From: Montifringilla adamsi
Taxonomy: Eukaryota; Chordata; Aves; Passeriformes; Passeridae
Reading direction: 5' to 3'
DNA length: 64,000 bases
NCBI GenBank assembly: GCA_017590115.1
Contig: JAGGNK010006448.1
Coordinates: forward strand, 7,302,099-7,366,098
The notes below the pieces were generated by a model. It saw nothing but the letters and a program-made list of their open reading frames with translations. It was not told the origin of the DNA and ran no database searches. Position numbers and translations under genes: made by a program. Below, in pieces: positions 50,581 through 61,797 of this stretch. Each line of letters begins with the position of its first letter. Position 1 is the stretch's first letter.

Positions 50581-51475
50581 TTTTTTTTTTTTGCCTTCTA
50601 GGATTCATTATATCACTAAGCAGAATAAAGGAATAGTGTTCTGTCTTCTTCCTTAAAATAAAATAGGGGTAATTAAGAAAGGTTTTTTTTAAATTTTGTT
50701 TTGTTATGTTGTGTTTTAAAATACAGTGCTATATATTATCTCCTGTTTCCTGTTCCATTTGGCTTTTCATCTACTGGATGGGAGAAAAATTACTGCTGTC
50801 CAAACTATGTATTTATTTCAACTGTACCATCTGTATTCTCTTTTTATAGGAATATGACACCTTTGAACTAATAATCACTAATAATCAGACACGGACACTA
50901 ATGATCAAGCATGGGTGGAAGTGTTGTGCTGTTTCAATCTGCATTTGGAGGAAAACCTTTGAAAATATATTTTTTATGTTGACAGCATATGCTTCATGCC
51001 CACATTAGCCAGAAGAATATAAATACTGACTACCAAAATTAGACTTCTGAAAATTATCAGATAATAATAGATTTCAAATACAGTTTTAAAACACTTTTCC
51101 AAGGACCAAGCTAATTCTTTGTAAAAGGCAAGTGAGATAACCTGAACAATTGTAGACCATTTATCCTAATATTGGTTCCAAGAATAATAATGCAGCTGAT
51201 GATATTTGATGTAATTTATTACCTTTTCAATAATTATTAACATGGGTTCCTTAAAAACACTTTCAAACTGATTGGCTATTTCAGTAAAAAACTAAAATCT
51301 GAATGATATTGTTTTACTCCTGAAGGATTACATTTGCACACTTGTGTGCATGCTCCATGCCCTTTGAGAAAGATTCTGTTGACATGATTGCCATTCAATA
51401 TTTTAAAAACTAACCAGGTATTAGGTAACAAAATATGATTTGAAATAGGGGTCATGACATTGGACTATTAGTTGC
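49013..51475. other. Unique AT-rich non-coding stretch
   Basis: No gene or transposon is recognised. It contains the longest homopolymer of the window (T41 then T12, 50539-50592). Confidence 0.5.
50539..50592 (+). repeat. Long poly-T (T41-G-T12)
   Basis: 41 T bases, one G, then 12 T bases are read directly. It could be the tail of an old reverse-oriented retrocopy, but the sequence to its right (a minus-strand insert would lie there) shows no recognisable gene. Confidence 0.95.
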
Positions 51476-52055
51476 TGTGCAGGTTTCAACTGAGGTAGAG
51501 CTACTTTCTTCACGGTGGCTGTATAGGTCTGTGTTTTGGATTTGTGCTGAACACTGGATTGATAATATAGAGATGTTTTAGTTACTGCTGAGCAGGGCTT
51601 ACAGAGCCAAAACCTTTCTGGTTTTTGTACTGCCATGATGGCAAGGAACTGGGGGGTGCATGAGAGGCGGGAGGAGGCACAGCCAGGACAGGGGACCCAA
51701 TCTGACCAAAGGGATATTCCAGACAATGTGACATCATGCTGCGTATATCAAGAGGAAGAAGGAGAAAGAGGGTGACATTTGAAATGGTGATGTATGTCTT
51801 CCCAAGTCAGTGTTATCCTCAGTGGGGCCCTACTCTCCTGGATATGGTTGAACACCTGCCTGCCCATGGGAAACATTGGTTTAATTCCTTGCTTTCTTGT
51901 GTGAGTGACTTTTGCTTTCCCTAGTAGAATCTATTTGTGTCAATCCACAAGTGTTCTTGATTTTACCATTCCAATTCTTTCCATAATCCTGCTGGCAGTG
52001 GAGTGAGCGTGTGGCGGCTGCGTGGGGCTTGGCTGCTTTTTGGAGCTAAACTACA
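51476..52055 (+). mobile_element. Solo LTR of an avian endogenous retrovirus (family B)
   Basis: An LTR of 580 bp in plus orientation starts TGTGCAGGTTTCAACTGAGG and ends AAACTACA. It carries a U3 with CTGAGCAGGGCTTACAGAG and GACCAAAGGGATATTCCAGA, a degenerate TATA (GCGTATATCAA, 51741-51750), and a U5 with AGTGAGCG and GGCTGCGTGGGGCTTGGC. The flanks GTTGC (51471-51475) and GCTGC (52056-52060) differ at one base and could be an aged 5-bp target-site duplication. No gag, pol or env adjoins it. The half-LTR at 31818-32105 belongs to the same family. Confidence 0.8.
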
Positions 52056-53270
52056 GCTGCTGCCCAGGATCTCTATACAACAAAAAAGATATGAGTAGAT
52101 ATGAAAAGACATGAAAAGATATGAAGTGCTTTTGAACCCAAGTTAAGTCATTACTGATACGGATTCTTATATCTAGACCAAGATATTTGGTGCACAGACT
52201 AAAGCTGTGCTCCAGCCAAAAGTGCCCCTCCTTTTCTCCTCAAGAAATGAATGAAATTTAGCCTTTAATATACTGACAAGTACTCTTTTTTGGGGAACTG
52301 AGGAAACATCCTGCATGGAAAATCAAAATCCAGCACCTACTGCTACCTCCCTCATCAAGCAACGATTGCCTGCTCATTTAAGGCTAGTTTCTGGATCAAG
52401 TTCTAGTACTGCTGTTAAAGCAAGTCCACTGTGTAGAAATGGCCTCAAGATTTACCAGATAAACAAGAAAGCAAAATGTTCCCTGTTACCTGAGGAGTAT
52501 CCAAATTTTACAAAAGTCATCAGAGTCAGATTCATCTTGCCTAACTACAGACATCCTGAGTATAAATTGATAATTTGTTGTCTGTATCATTAGTCATTGT
52601 TTTAAGTCCTAAATTATTCCTCAAAATAGAGGTTGGTACTCACAATCTTTTTAAAAAGAAATGTCAACTAATGCTACATTACATATAAAGCCTGATTCTG
52701 TCATTGTGTATTACCATGTTTTGATAAGGTCTTGTCACTTGATCCTCATTGCTGTACAGAAGCAGACAGGCACATTGTGATTAGCCTAAAGCTAGTGATG
52801 AAGGGAGAAAGGAGGTTTGATGGTTCATTTCTGGATTTTGATCAAATCCTGGAGGAAGTTAATCCAGATTTCCTAATTTGATTTCCTAAGCCAGCAAAGG
52901 AGATGATCTCTGTGTTCCCACTAGCCTTTACCAGCTGTTCTGCATATGCTCACAAACAGATGAAATGATAAGATCGGCACTGTGCAGCCTTCCTACCTTC
53001 TGATTTCCAGCATTATGCCAATGCATTAATGCTGATGCAGTTCTGTGAAGATGCAACGCTGTGCTTAGACATAAAAAAAGAAAAAAAAAGTATATTCTTC
53101 AAAGAATCCCAGAGTTTCCAGGATTTGTCAGGGATAATCAATATTTTCAGTGTGTTAGCTTTCTAATAGTAATAGTAAAGCCTAAACTGTGCCCTTTTGA
53201 TATCCTAGCAGTCCATGAACCATTTCATTCATGGACTGTTTAGCTATCCAGTGCTCAAGCAGGGCTTTTA
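52056..53270. other. Unique non-coding stretch
   Basis: No transposon is recognised. A 92-codon plus-strand frame (52315-52593) starting MENQNPAPTATS has a Ser/Thr/Ala-rich N-terminal half that reads less randomly than most, but I recognise no family and see no splice sites at suitable places. Confidence 0.4.
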
Positions 53271-53582
53271 CAACAGAGGGAGAGTGACATTTTACAAGGG
53301 GATATAACAATAGGACAAGGGGGAGCAGTTTTAAAATAAGACACGAGAGATTTTTGTTAGATGTTAGGAAGAAATGCTTTACTCAGAGGGTAGTGAGACA
53401 CTGGAACAGTGAATTTGTGGATGCCCAATCCCTGGGGTCTGGTTAAAGGCTGGGTTGGGTGTGGACCTGAACAATTTTATCTAAAAGAGGTGGCATGCCT
53501 TCTTGTGGCAGGGGGATTGGGACCAGATGATCTTTAATGTCTCTTTCAATCCAAGCCATTATATGATTCTATATTTCTATGG
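53271..53582 (+). mobile_element. CR1 LINE 3'-end fragment
   Basis: In plus orientation the copy runs from CAACAGAGGGAGAGTGACAT through ATGTTAGGAAGAAATGCTTT and CTGGAACAGTGAATTTG to the 3' tail ATGATTCTATATTTCTATGG. It is 5'-truncated with the 3' end intact, the usual CR1 form. Confidence 0.88.
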
Positions 53583-56264
53583 AATTAAGCCCTAAGAGTC
53601 ACAGTGATCCTATCTGGTGGTAGAATACCTCAAACTGGTTTTGCAGCCTAGTTTTAAATACGTGTTTTACAGCTTTTAATAAGAAAATATTGCTTTTTTG
53701 TTAGTCATCTAAAAGGTCTATTTTTTAATGCTGTTAGTATTCATATTGCAATTTGTATTGCATTCCTTTTTTTCCCCTTTCTTTGTCATTTTCAGAAATA
53801 TCTTAAATGTGTTCAATTAAATTAAAAATCCATGATTGAAGAATGAAAGTCTAAAATTCATGACATGTTAGTGACCAAGTTAAAAGTAATACAACAGTCA
53901 AGTTCTAATCTATATCTGTGTTAAGGAGTCAACATTTGACTCATGGAATATGTAGGTATTTCTGGCCTCATTATGTATATCTGAATGCAGATGGCTTTTT
54001 ATTCCTCCAATCCTAATATTTTTGTCTGAAACAATACTAGCAAATGTTTTCTAGTCTTGTAGTGTGTAAAATAAAGAAGGGATTTCTTTTGTGAGCATTA
54101 TGCTGTACTATATTATTAGAGCATTATGAAAACATGAAAAAATAGTCATGTTCATATTATGTATTACTTGCTTCTTAGGAGGCTCTGCATTGGTTCAAAA
54201 TAAGGTATAGTTTTCTGGAACACTGCTGCGAAAAAATGTTCTGCCTCAGAGACTACCCATTGTCTTCTCTGCTTAGAACTATAAAAATGGAGTTTGCTTC
54301 CCTTATACTTGGTAATATGTGTGATGGGAATACACCTCACACTAAATGCCTAAATCAGGTTAGTATCAGTCATATGGTGATGATTAGTACCTTCGAGAAT
54401 GCTGAGTGGAATCTGGAGTAGTTTCTGTTGAAGTAACTGTTATATAAATGTGTAGCTTCCCCACATTTAGCATCAATTCTGTGTTAGAAAACATATATAT
54501 TCTTTTATTTGTTGAAACAAAGTAACAGTTTCTTTTGGTCTGAATCATTGTTAAAACTACAAGTTATATTAAAGCCTTGAAGACATTTAGATCAAAGGCA
54601 TCAAATTGCCATACTTCCTACCGGCCCAGATTCATGGCTTGACTCTGCACCAGAGAAAGAAGACTGAACTTTTCCAGTTTAAGATCATTTGCCGATCAGG
54701 ACATCACGTTTATGTTATGGGAAAGTAGGCCTGATCTGAGACCTAAGACCAGAAAACAGTGTTGAAAGAAGAAAGATTTCAGGCCTAAAGTCCCATCTAC
54801 AGAGACTGTAAAGCCCCCCAGAGACTGAATTTCGTGTCAGACAGGCTCAGACCTTGATGTGTTTGTTCAGGAATTTAAGTTTGAATAAGTTAGTGGAATT
54901 TTTCAAAATTTCCAAGAAAATACCCTTTCTGTTCTTTACAGTTAGTGTAAAAGTGCCAAAATTAATTCCAGAGAATAGTGACTCAATGCAGCAAAGCTCT
55001 TCCTGCATTCCATTATTTTAGTTGCAATTGTAAACTATGCAGGATTGTGCCCTTAAAGCAAGTTATCCAGTAAAGAAGCTGTAAACCGTGAGAATCACAC
55101 ATCATGTTGGCATAAGATATGTGGGCTCAGAGATATGATGTAAAAGAGTGTGGAGAAATAATGGTATTATCACACAGCAGATCACCTTTTCACACTAGTG
55201 GAAAAAACAGCCTGTCTTTATTTTCCAAGGTCTGTGTTCATTGAAGATTTTCTACAGGGCAAAATCAACTCTACAGCCTTTTTAAGGAATGTCTAATGAT
55301 AGCCATTAATTTTTAATAGTCCTTTTTTCTCTTTTGCACACCCCCAATTTTTCAAATAAAAATATTAAATTTAAATAAATTAAAACAGAAATAAACAGAA
55401 ATAAGTTTTCTTATATTTTATTCATAATTATATATTATTTTTCTTTGAAGTGTTATACCAAATTTCATAGAATTATGACTAATTTTTCAGACAATTAGGT
55501 AATTTAGCTCTCTTGTTACTCCTTGGTCATTGGTGTATTACAAGAAAAATTGTAAATGTCAAGCTAGTGCAATCTTTTTTTTTTTTTTTCAAGGTCAGTT
55601 TATATCCTGACTTTTTTTTTTTTTTCAGTTTGCCAAATGTTTTTGTCTCATTCATCCTCTCAATATCTGCTTGTGTACTCCAGTAGCAGCCGTGCTTCAG
55701 GACTGCAAGCTTTTTCATAACAGCATCTTGTCACCTCTAGCAGAGACCTGAGTACTAGAAGTCTCAAAAAACCCCCAAAGCAACAACACTGATAAAACTC
55801 CTTTTTTTGCTGCAATATCTCTCATTATACAGAGTTTTGAGGGTCACCTCAGCAATTTTGACTCGTGAAAAGATCTAAGCAATACTATTCATAACAGTCA
55901 AGCATTCTTTGATGCCTTCAGAAATTAGAGTATCTAGAATCCACATCAAAAATTATGATTTCTCTATAAATATCACTTTAGATGGAAGTGTAATTGCATT
56001 CTAAGACCAGCAGAAAACAATATTAAAAAAATGTTCATCTAAGAGATAATGTTGATTTGACACTTTTTGAAACATCAGATAAGCAGATTAATGTTCATTC
56101 AGTCATGGCACTTGTTTTTTCATCTGGTGCATTTTTCCTTTACTATGTTAATTGAATATTTAAGTAGCTCACCTGCTTAAAATTGTAAAACCTGGACATT
56201 TAAAATTTCATGGCATCCAAGCCTGACCTGGTTTCTAGTAGAAGCTTATAAGTGACTGCAGCGA
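53583..56264. other. Unique AT-rich non-coding stretch
   Basis: No gene or transposon is recognised. Two T-runs (about 55576-55589 and 55612-55625) lie 22 bp apart. Confidence 0.5.
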
Positions 56265-56429
56265 TATGGAGGGTTGACCCTGGCTAGATGCCGGTTGCCC
56301 ATCAAGACTCTCTATTACTCTCTTCCTTGAGCTGGGCAAGGGAAAGAAAATACAACAAAAGAATCATGAGACAAGGTAAGGACAGGGAAACATCACTCCC
56401 CTGTAACCATCATGGGCAAAACAGACTTG

Positions 56430-56515
56430 ACTTTACTTTAATTTATTATTTAATTAATCACATTTAATTTAATGTAATTTATTTATTTAATTTATAATTA
56501 ATTTATTATTTTTAC
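56430..56515. repeat. AT-only stretch inside the LTR
   Basis: About 85 bp of AATTTATT/ATTTAATT units are nearly free of G and C. On the minus (sense) strand of the LTR this supplies several AATAAA-like signals. Confidence 0.85.
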
Positions 56516-56763
56516 AATCATATCAGAGTAGGGTAATATGAACTAAACCCAAATCTTAAAAACACCTTCTCCTAACTCCTCCTTTTGTCCTGGACTCAAC
56601 TTCTTTCCCAATTTTCTCTACATCCTCCCTCCTAAGTGGTGCAGGGGGATGTGGAATGGGAATTGAGGTAATTTCATGGTTGTATATGCCATTGCTTACT
56701 CATCATCTGGAAGACTTCCCCAGCTCTAGTGTGGGGGCCCTCCCATGGCAGACAGTTCTCTAT

Positions 56764-56870
56764 GAACTTCTCCAATGCAGTCCTTCCCATGGGCTGCAGC
56801 TCTTCACAAACTGCTCCAATATAGGCCCATTCCAGAGGCTGCAGTCCTTCAGGAATGGACTTCTCCCATT
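56764..56870. repeat. Degenerate tandem units, about 44 bp, inside the LTR
   Basis: The sequence GAACTTCTCCAAT near 56764 recurs as AAACTGCTCCAAT near 56808 and again, more diverged, near 56852. Each unit carries a GGGCTGCAG or GAGGCTGCAG block and a CTTCA end. The units form the middle of the family A LTR. Confidence 0.6.
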
Positions 56871-59800
56871 TGGTTCCCTTGTGGGGTCTCAAGCCCTGCC
56901 AACAAACCCGATCCACGGTGGGCTTCTCTCTCCATAAGTCCACAGGCTGTGTTAAGAATCTGTTCTGGGCTGGGTGTCCCAAGGGATCACAGCCTCCTCT
57001 GGGCATGCCCTCACTCTAGCATCAAGTCCTCCACAGGCTGTGGGTAGATCTCTGCTCTACCATGGACCTCCACAGGCTGCAGGGGCACAGCTGCCTCACC
57101 ATAGTCTGCACCATGGGCTGTAGTGGAACTTCTGGCACCTGAAGCACCTCATCCCCTGTTTCTTCACTGACCTTGGTGTCTGCAGAATTGTTTCTCCCAC
57201 ATAGTCTCACTTCTCTCTCCAGCTGAAAATGCTGTTCTTCGGTAACTCTTTCCCCTTCTAAAATACATTGTCACAGGTGTGTTACCACTGTCACTGATGA
57301 CCTTGTCCTTGGCCAGCTGTGGGTCTGTCTTGGAGCTGCATTTGCTCCATTGGACATAGGGGAAGCTTCTGGCAGCTTCTCAAAGAAGCCAGCCGTGTTG
57401 CCTTCCTGCTATCAAAACCTTGCCATGCAAACCCAATAAAAGGAAACACAAAGCAGCAGCTAACCAATTTGCACCAACAGGTTTTTTGTACTTCTCACAG
57501 CTAGAGCATCTGCTTAGCAGTTTCCTGTATTTTTCTCCTCCTGACCATGTCCTGCAGATATATATGAATCACTAGAAAATTAGTCAGGTGTTCACCAACA
57601 CTGCAGAGCCCCACAAAACTGTTCATTAACCTGGAAGGTAAATGGTGACATTTATTATCATCTGAACACAACTGATGATATCTAGTGGAATTCATGCAGA
57701 TTTAATCCAAAGGTTTTTAATTTTCTAAACCTGTGTTTCTTATTTCTATTTTCCAGTCTTTTTCCAATCTGTTCTAGAGGCATAAACCAGATAATAAATA
57801 GACTTTAATAAACAACATACGTGTTAAAAATCTTTGTGTATCACAGGAATTTCTAGCAGTCAAGCTAATTTTTGAGAACTTAAAGGAAAAATATATGTAC
57901 AGCTTTGAACAGGTAGATATTCCTTTTCAAGAGGAATTAAATTTTTCTTGCTAGATGAGTAAGAAAATTATTTTGAAGAGCTGTGACAGTGAATGCAAGA
58001 CCAGTATAAAGGTCACATGACATTTTTGTTTCACGTTGTCGCAAGCACTGACAGACTAAAAGTAATCAGTTATGTACCATGTGTAAATCCTTCTGACCAG
58101 AACCATTTCCTTTTATTTCTTACTCAGCTTTAGTCAGCTTTTGAGTTTATCAGTCCATGGAGGCCAACGACAAGGAAACCGGGGGAGAAGTCTCACCTGC
58201 ATCAATTCATGGCACTTCTAAAAGTTGGACAACAGATGTTTGAATTGAAATGGTGATGGGACTGAAAACTCTATGACAAAATTCTTGGAGCTGGCGAGCA
58301 GCTGGGTTAATTAATATCCTTGGGGTGTGTAAGAAATATGCAAGCAGCCAGAAAACTGAGGAACTCGCTGGAAACTGAGAAACTCTTAAGTGTAAAGCAC
58401 ATTTTCAAGGAGCCACTAGAAAAATTTAGTACATGAGTTTAGTAAAACCTCAGTTAATGAATCAATTAAACCCCAAACAAACTTTTGAATAATTTCTAAA
58501 TGTGGAGATGACAACCAGTGGAAGTTCAGCCTGTTTTATTCTGGCACCAGGAGGAAGACATACCAGTTAATGTTATTTTTGCTGTAGTTTTTTATTGATT
58601 TATATTTTTTTTCCTTCAAAATTTTAATTTAATTCAGGCACAAGAGACATTGCTAGATTCTGAGTGCTACAGAACTGTAGCAATCATTGTGATCGATTCA
58701 TGCTTTTTCAAGCAGGATACAGAAATGAATCATAAAGCAATCTGCCCTAGACATAAGACTGAAGTATGAGTCTCATTAAATTTGGGAGTTTAAATGGCAG
58801 ATCAGATTATAATGCAACAAAACACTCAAAGTCATATGAGAGACCAGAATTACCCCTTCAAATTGGATTTGCCAAACGAAGAAGCCATGAAGTCTGGACT
58901 GAAGCACATGTAGTCTTTATGATACTCAGGTCCTGCAGCAATAATGATAATTTCAAATTACTAAAGGGAAAGGGAATCAGAGAGGTATTTTCTGAATTCA
59001 GAATTGAAGTCACACAAACAAATAGCAAGACAAAAAAAAGGGCCATGTGCAATGTTAGACAAAACAACACATTCAGTGTTTTGGAAAATAGTTACAATAG
59101 GGTTCCTAAGCATTTGCAAAAACAAAAAAAATTTGCACAGCAGACCTCTACAAATTTTTAGCTCAAATGTGGTATTTGTAGAACTGAATAAAAGACTGGT
59201 TTATAAGCTTGAATATGCAAAAGGAAATATACTACTTGTAAGGGGAACAAACCAATGTACTAGAAGGAAGTCTACACTGGTAAAACTTATTTTTATTCCA
59301 GGTAAGAATGATTCTCCTTCATGAGAATGAGAACTAGAATACCAGTGTCTTGCACAGTCTTTAAGAAACAGTTTTCAAAACGACTACAAGAAACAAGTCA
59401 GGAAAAATCTTACCAGGGAGATGTACAGGTTCATGTCACCAAATATCCAGTGTGGGTTTTATAGTGTGAGAAGTGCACATCTGACTGACAAACAGCACCT
59501 TGCTTCTTTGTGAAGCATCTACACAGCTATTCTGCAGAACTGAGGCAATTTCATCTAAAAGATTATGTGTTATTATAAATCTTTAGCATATCTATCTTAA
59601 GGTAACTGCCTATGCAGTTCAGCTATTGAGTTAATAAAAAAACATGTGCTAGGATTTAAAGAAGTACCCTGGTGACAGAGAACTTTGGTTTAGACAGCAA
59701 ATTGCTTCTTTAAGGAAATGTTCTGGAAGGTATTAGCAGCGCTTTGTAGCATATGAACTAAAGACTCCTAATGAGCCTAGATTATGTGCATTTAGCAGGC

Positions 59801-61060
59801 TGTTTATTTTGAAATAAGCCTACATTTCCTCAGTGGGAAAAGGTCAGTGCCTTTGAAATTGTCTCAGTCAAAATCTTCCCATCTAGATGTTTTCTAGTAG
59901 GTATAATCACATCTAGTGAATGCTTTTCCAAATGGACACTATGTCAGTAAGTCCTAATTTTATACCTTTTATGGAGAAGTGTGTAATTAATAGTGTTCTG
60001 AATCCACACAATTCAATTAAAATACCATTGTTTTAACAGACTTTCATTTTCTATTAACAGATATTACTATCTATGTTTGACAGGCAAGCACAGTTTATGA
60101 TGTTCTACTTTATCTTCTACTGTTTCCTTCTAGAGAGAGGTTGCTATATTTAACTCTGTGGTGATAAGTGCCAATAATCCAAAATATAAAATCATGTTCA
60201 TCCACCACCAATAAAAGCAATATTTTGCCTTTGTGCCCTTTCCTTTGGTGGAGAACATAATGAAATAAACACACACCATCCAGTTCTGAGAACAGAAAAA
60301 AATATATATAGAGTCAACTTCTGATTTCACAAGTGGGATATAATTGCCCATATCTGATACAGCAATATTTTCTAGAACAAAAAGAGAATTTCAGCATGTG
60401 AAGAAAGATATAAAAATACAAGTATGGTTTATTTTTCTCAAAATATGTCAGTTTTATTTTCTTCAAAGAACATTTGATTCTGTAGTGTTTCCACTACTGT
60501 AGTCCTTGGTTTTGATTGTGTTCTGTCTCATCAGTAAACAACTGATATACCATGTTTACCTGGTAATGTTCTGATGGTGTTGTCCAGACAATAAAATTGT
60601 TTTCAGGGTTGTTTTCTTTGGTATCTGTAATCATGGTTGTTCCTTATAATTGCTCTCATAACAGGACACTTCACATGCAAATTAACTGTATTTTTATAGC
60701 AGTCTTATTAAAAATTATTATTCCCTTAGTGGGCTGAGGCAGCATTGAGGTGACATATGTGTTCTCTAGGGGAAGGAAGGGAACATATGAATGTATGACA
60801 AGTTTTTGCTTCAGGAAAATAAATGCATCTTTTTTAGTCAAGTGAAATTAAGTGGATTTTATTTTGGTCTAATTTTGAAGAGGTGTCTTGGAGTGCATTA
60901 ATGAATACAACACAAATGCACAGTATTAATCCTTCAGAGATAGAAGCTAGGTTTCTGACTCATCTTCTTTACACTATGACTATTAAACTCTAGAATGACA
61001 GAATTATTATTTTTTCACCCTTAAAAATATCAACAATGATGTTTAACAATAAAAAATGTT

Positions 61061-61100
61061 CATTTTTATTTTAATGCATGCATTTTTATTTTAATGCATG
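61061..61100. repeat. 20-bp perfect tandem duplication
   Basis: CATTTTTATTTTAATGCATG is present twice in a row without mismatch. Confidence 0.95.
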
Positions 61101-61326
61101 CATCTCATCAGTAGCAACAAAAATTAAAATCTGAGCTTGGAAATTAAAATATTTTCCTAAATACTTATTTGAATTTTTAAAGATGAACCATTTATAAAAT
61201 GAAAGCCAAATACTTTTATTTCATTTCAAAAACCAGTCTGTGCTCAGCTAGAACACTGTTTTTTTCACAAATTGTTTTTAAAACTAGAACAAAGCATAGA
61301 CAAGGCCTAATGTTTGCAAATTAAGA

Positions 61327-61372
61327 TAGATATAGATGATAGATAGATAGATAGATAAATAGATAGATGATA
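61327..61372 (+). repeat. (GATA)n microsatellite
   Basis: About ten GATA units, a few interrupted, are read directly. Confidence 0.95.
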
Positions 61373-61761
61373 GCATGAAATTTTCTTCATTTTGCTGATA
61401 TTTGTTCTCCAAAGAAATGAGAATCTTACAGCTATTTAAAAGTCAGTTCTCATAGTGCATTTGTCATGCCAAAGATGATTTGATGTCAAGGGTGACTGTA
61501 CATGGAGTCCAAACTTTTGCTTATTTAACAGATACATTTCTGCATTTTTGTCTCATAGCTGTAGTCATGCTGCACTGAGCCTGCCCACTACAAGGAAATG
61601 CCACTGATCCTACAATCTCCAAGTACATCTCATTCTCAGTCAAGATTTAAATCCATTCTCTCAGGCTTTGATTTTTTTGAGAAAAGAAGTTTGGTTTCTT
61701 ATATCCTTTCGTATTCTTCTAATTCTACTGAGTTGCCTTGACACCACTAAAATAAAATTAG

Positions 61762-61797
61762 AAAGAGAGAGAGAAAGGAAGAACAAGGAAGGAAGGA
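61762..61797 (+). repeat. GA/GGAA simple repeat
   Basis: A purine-only tract of GAGAGA then GGAAGGAA units, with one C, is read directly. Confidence 0.85.

Larger units (their letters stand above)
56265..57438 (-). mobile_element. Long solo LTR of an avian endogenous retrovirus (family A)
   Basis: About 1174 bp on the minus strand start TATTGGGTTTGCATGGCAAG (at 57438) and end GGTCAACCCTCCATA (at 56265). Shared blocks such as CAGACACCAAGGTCA and TGAAGAA tie it to the plus-strand LTR at 17794-18558. The U3 has GGGGAAGCTTCTGGCAGC-like text read on plus at 57360. The centre is made of degenerate units of about 44 bp (GGGCTGCAG...CTTC...CTGCTCCAA), and the polyadenylation zone (56430-56515) is expanded into an AT-only stretch with several AATAAA-type signals. 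Frames through it (56656-57047 plus, 56674-57006 minus) are not retroviral genes. No internal region adjoins it. Confidence 0.82.

Noticed and set aside
56656..57047. Overlapping plus- and minus-strand frames of 90-110 codons
   Set aside because: They derive from the degenerate tandem units inside the family A LTR, which carry no coding function.
58766..59161. 131-codon frame as a gene
   Set aside because: No recognisable domain or splice context is seen, and another frame of similar length overlaps it. I treat it as chance, with low certainty.
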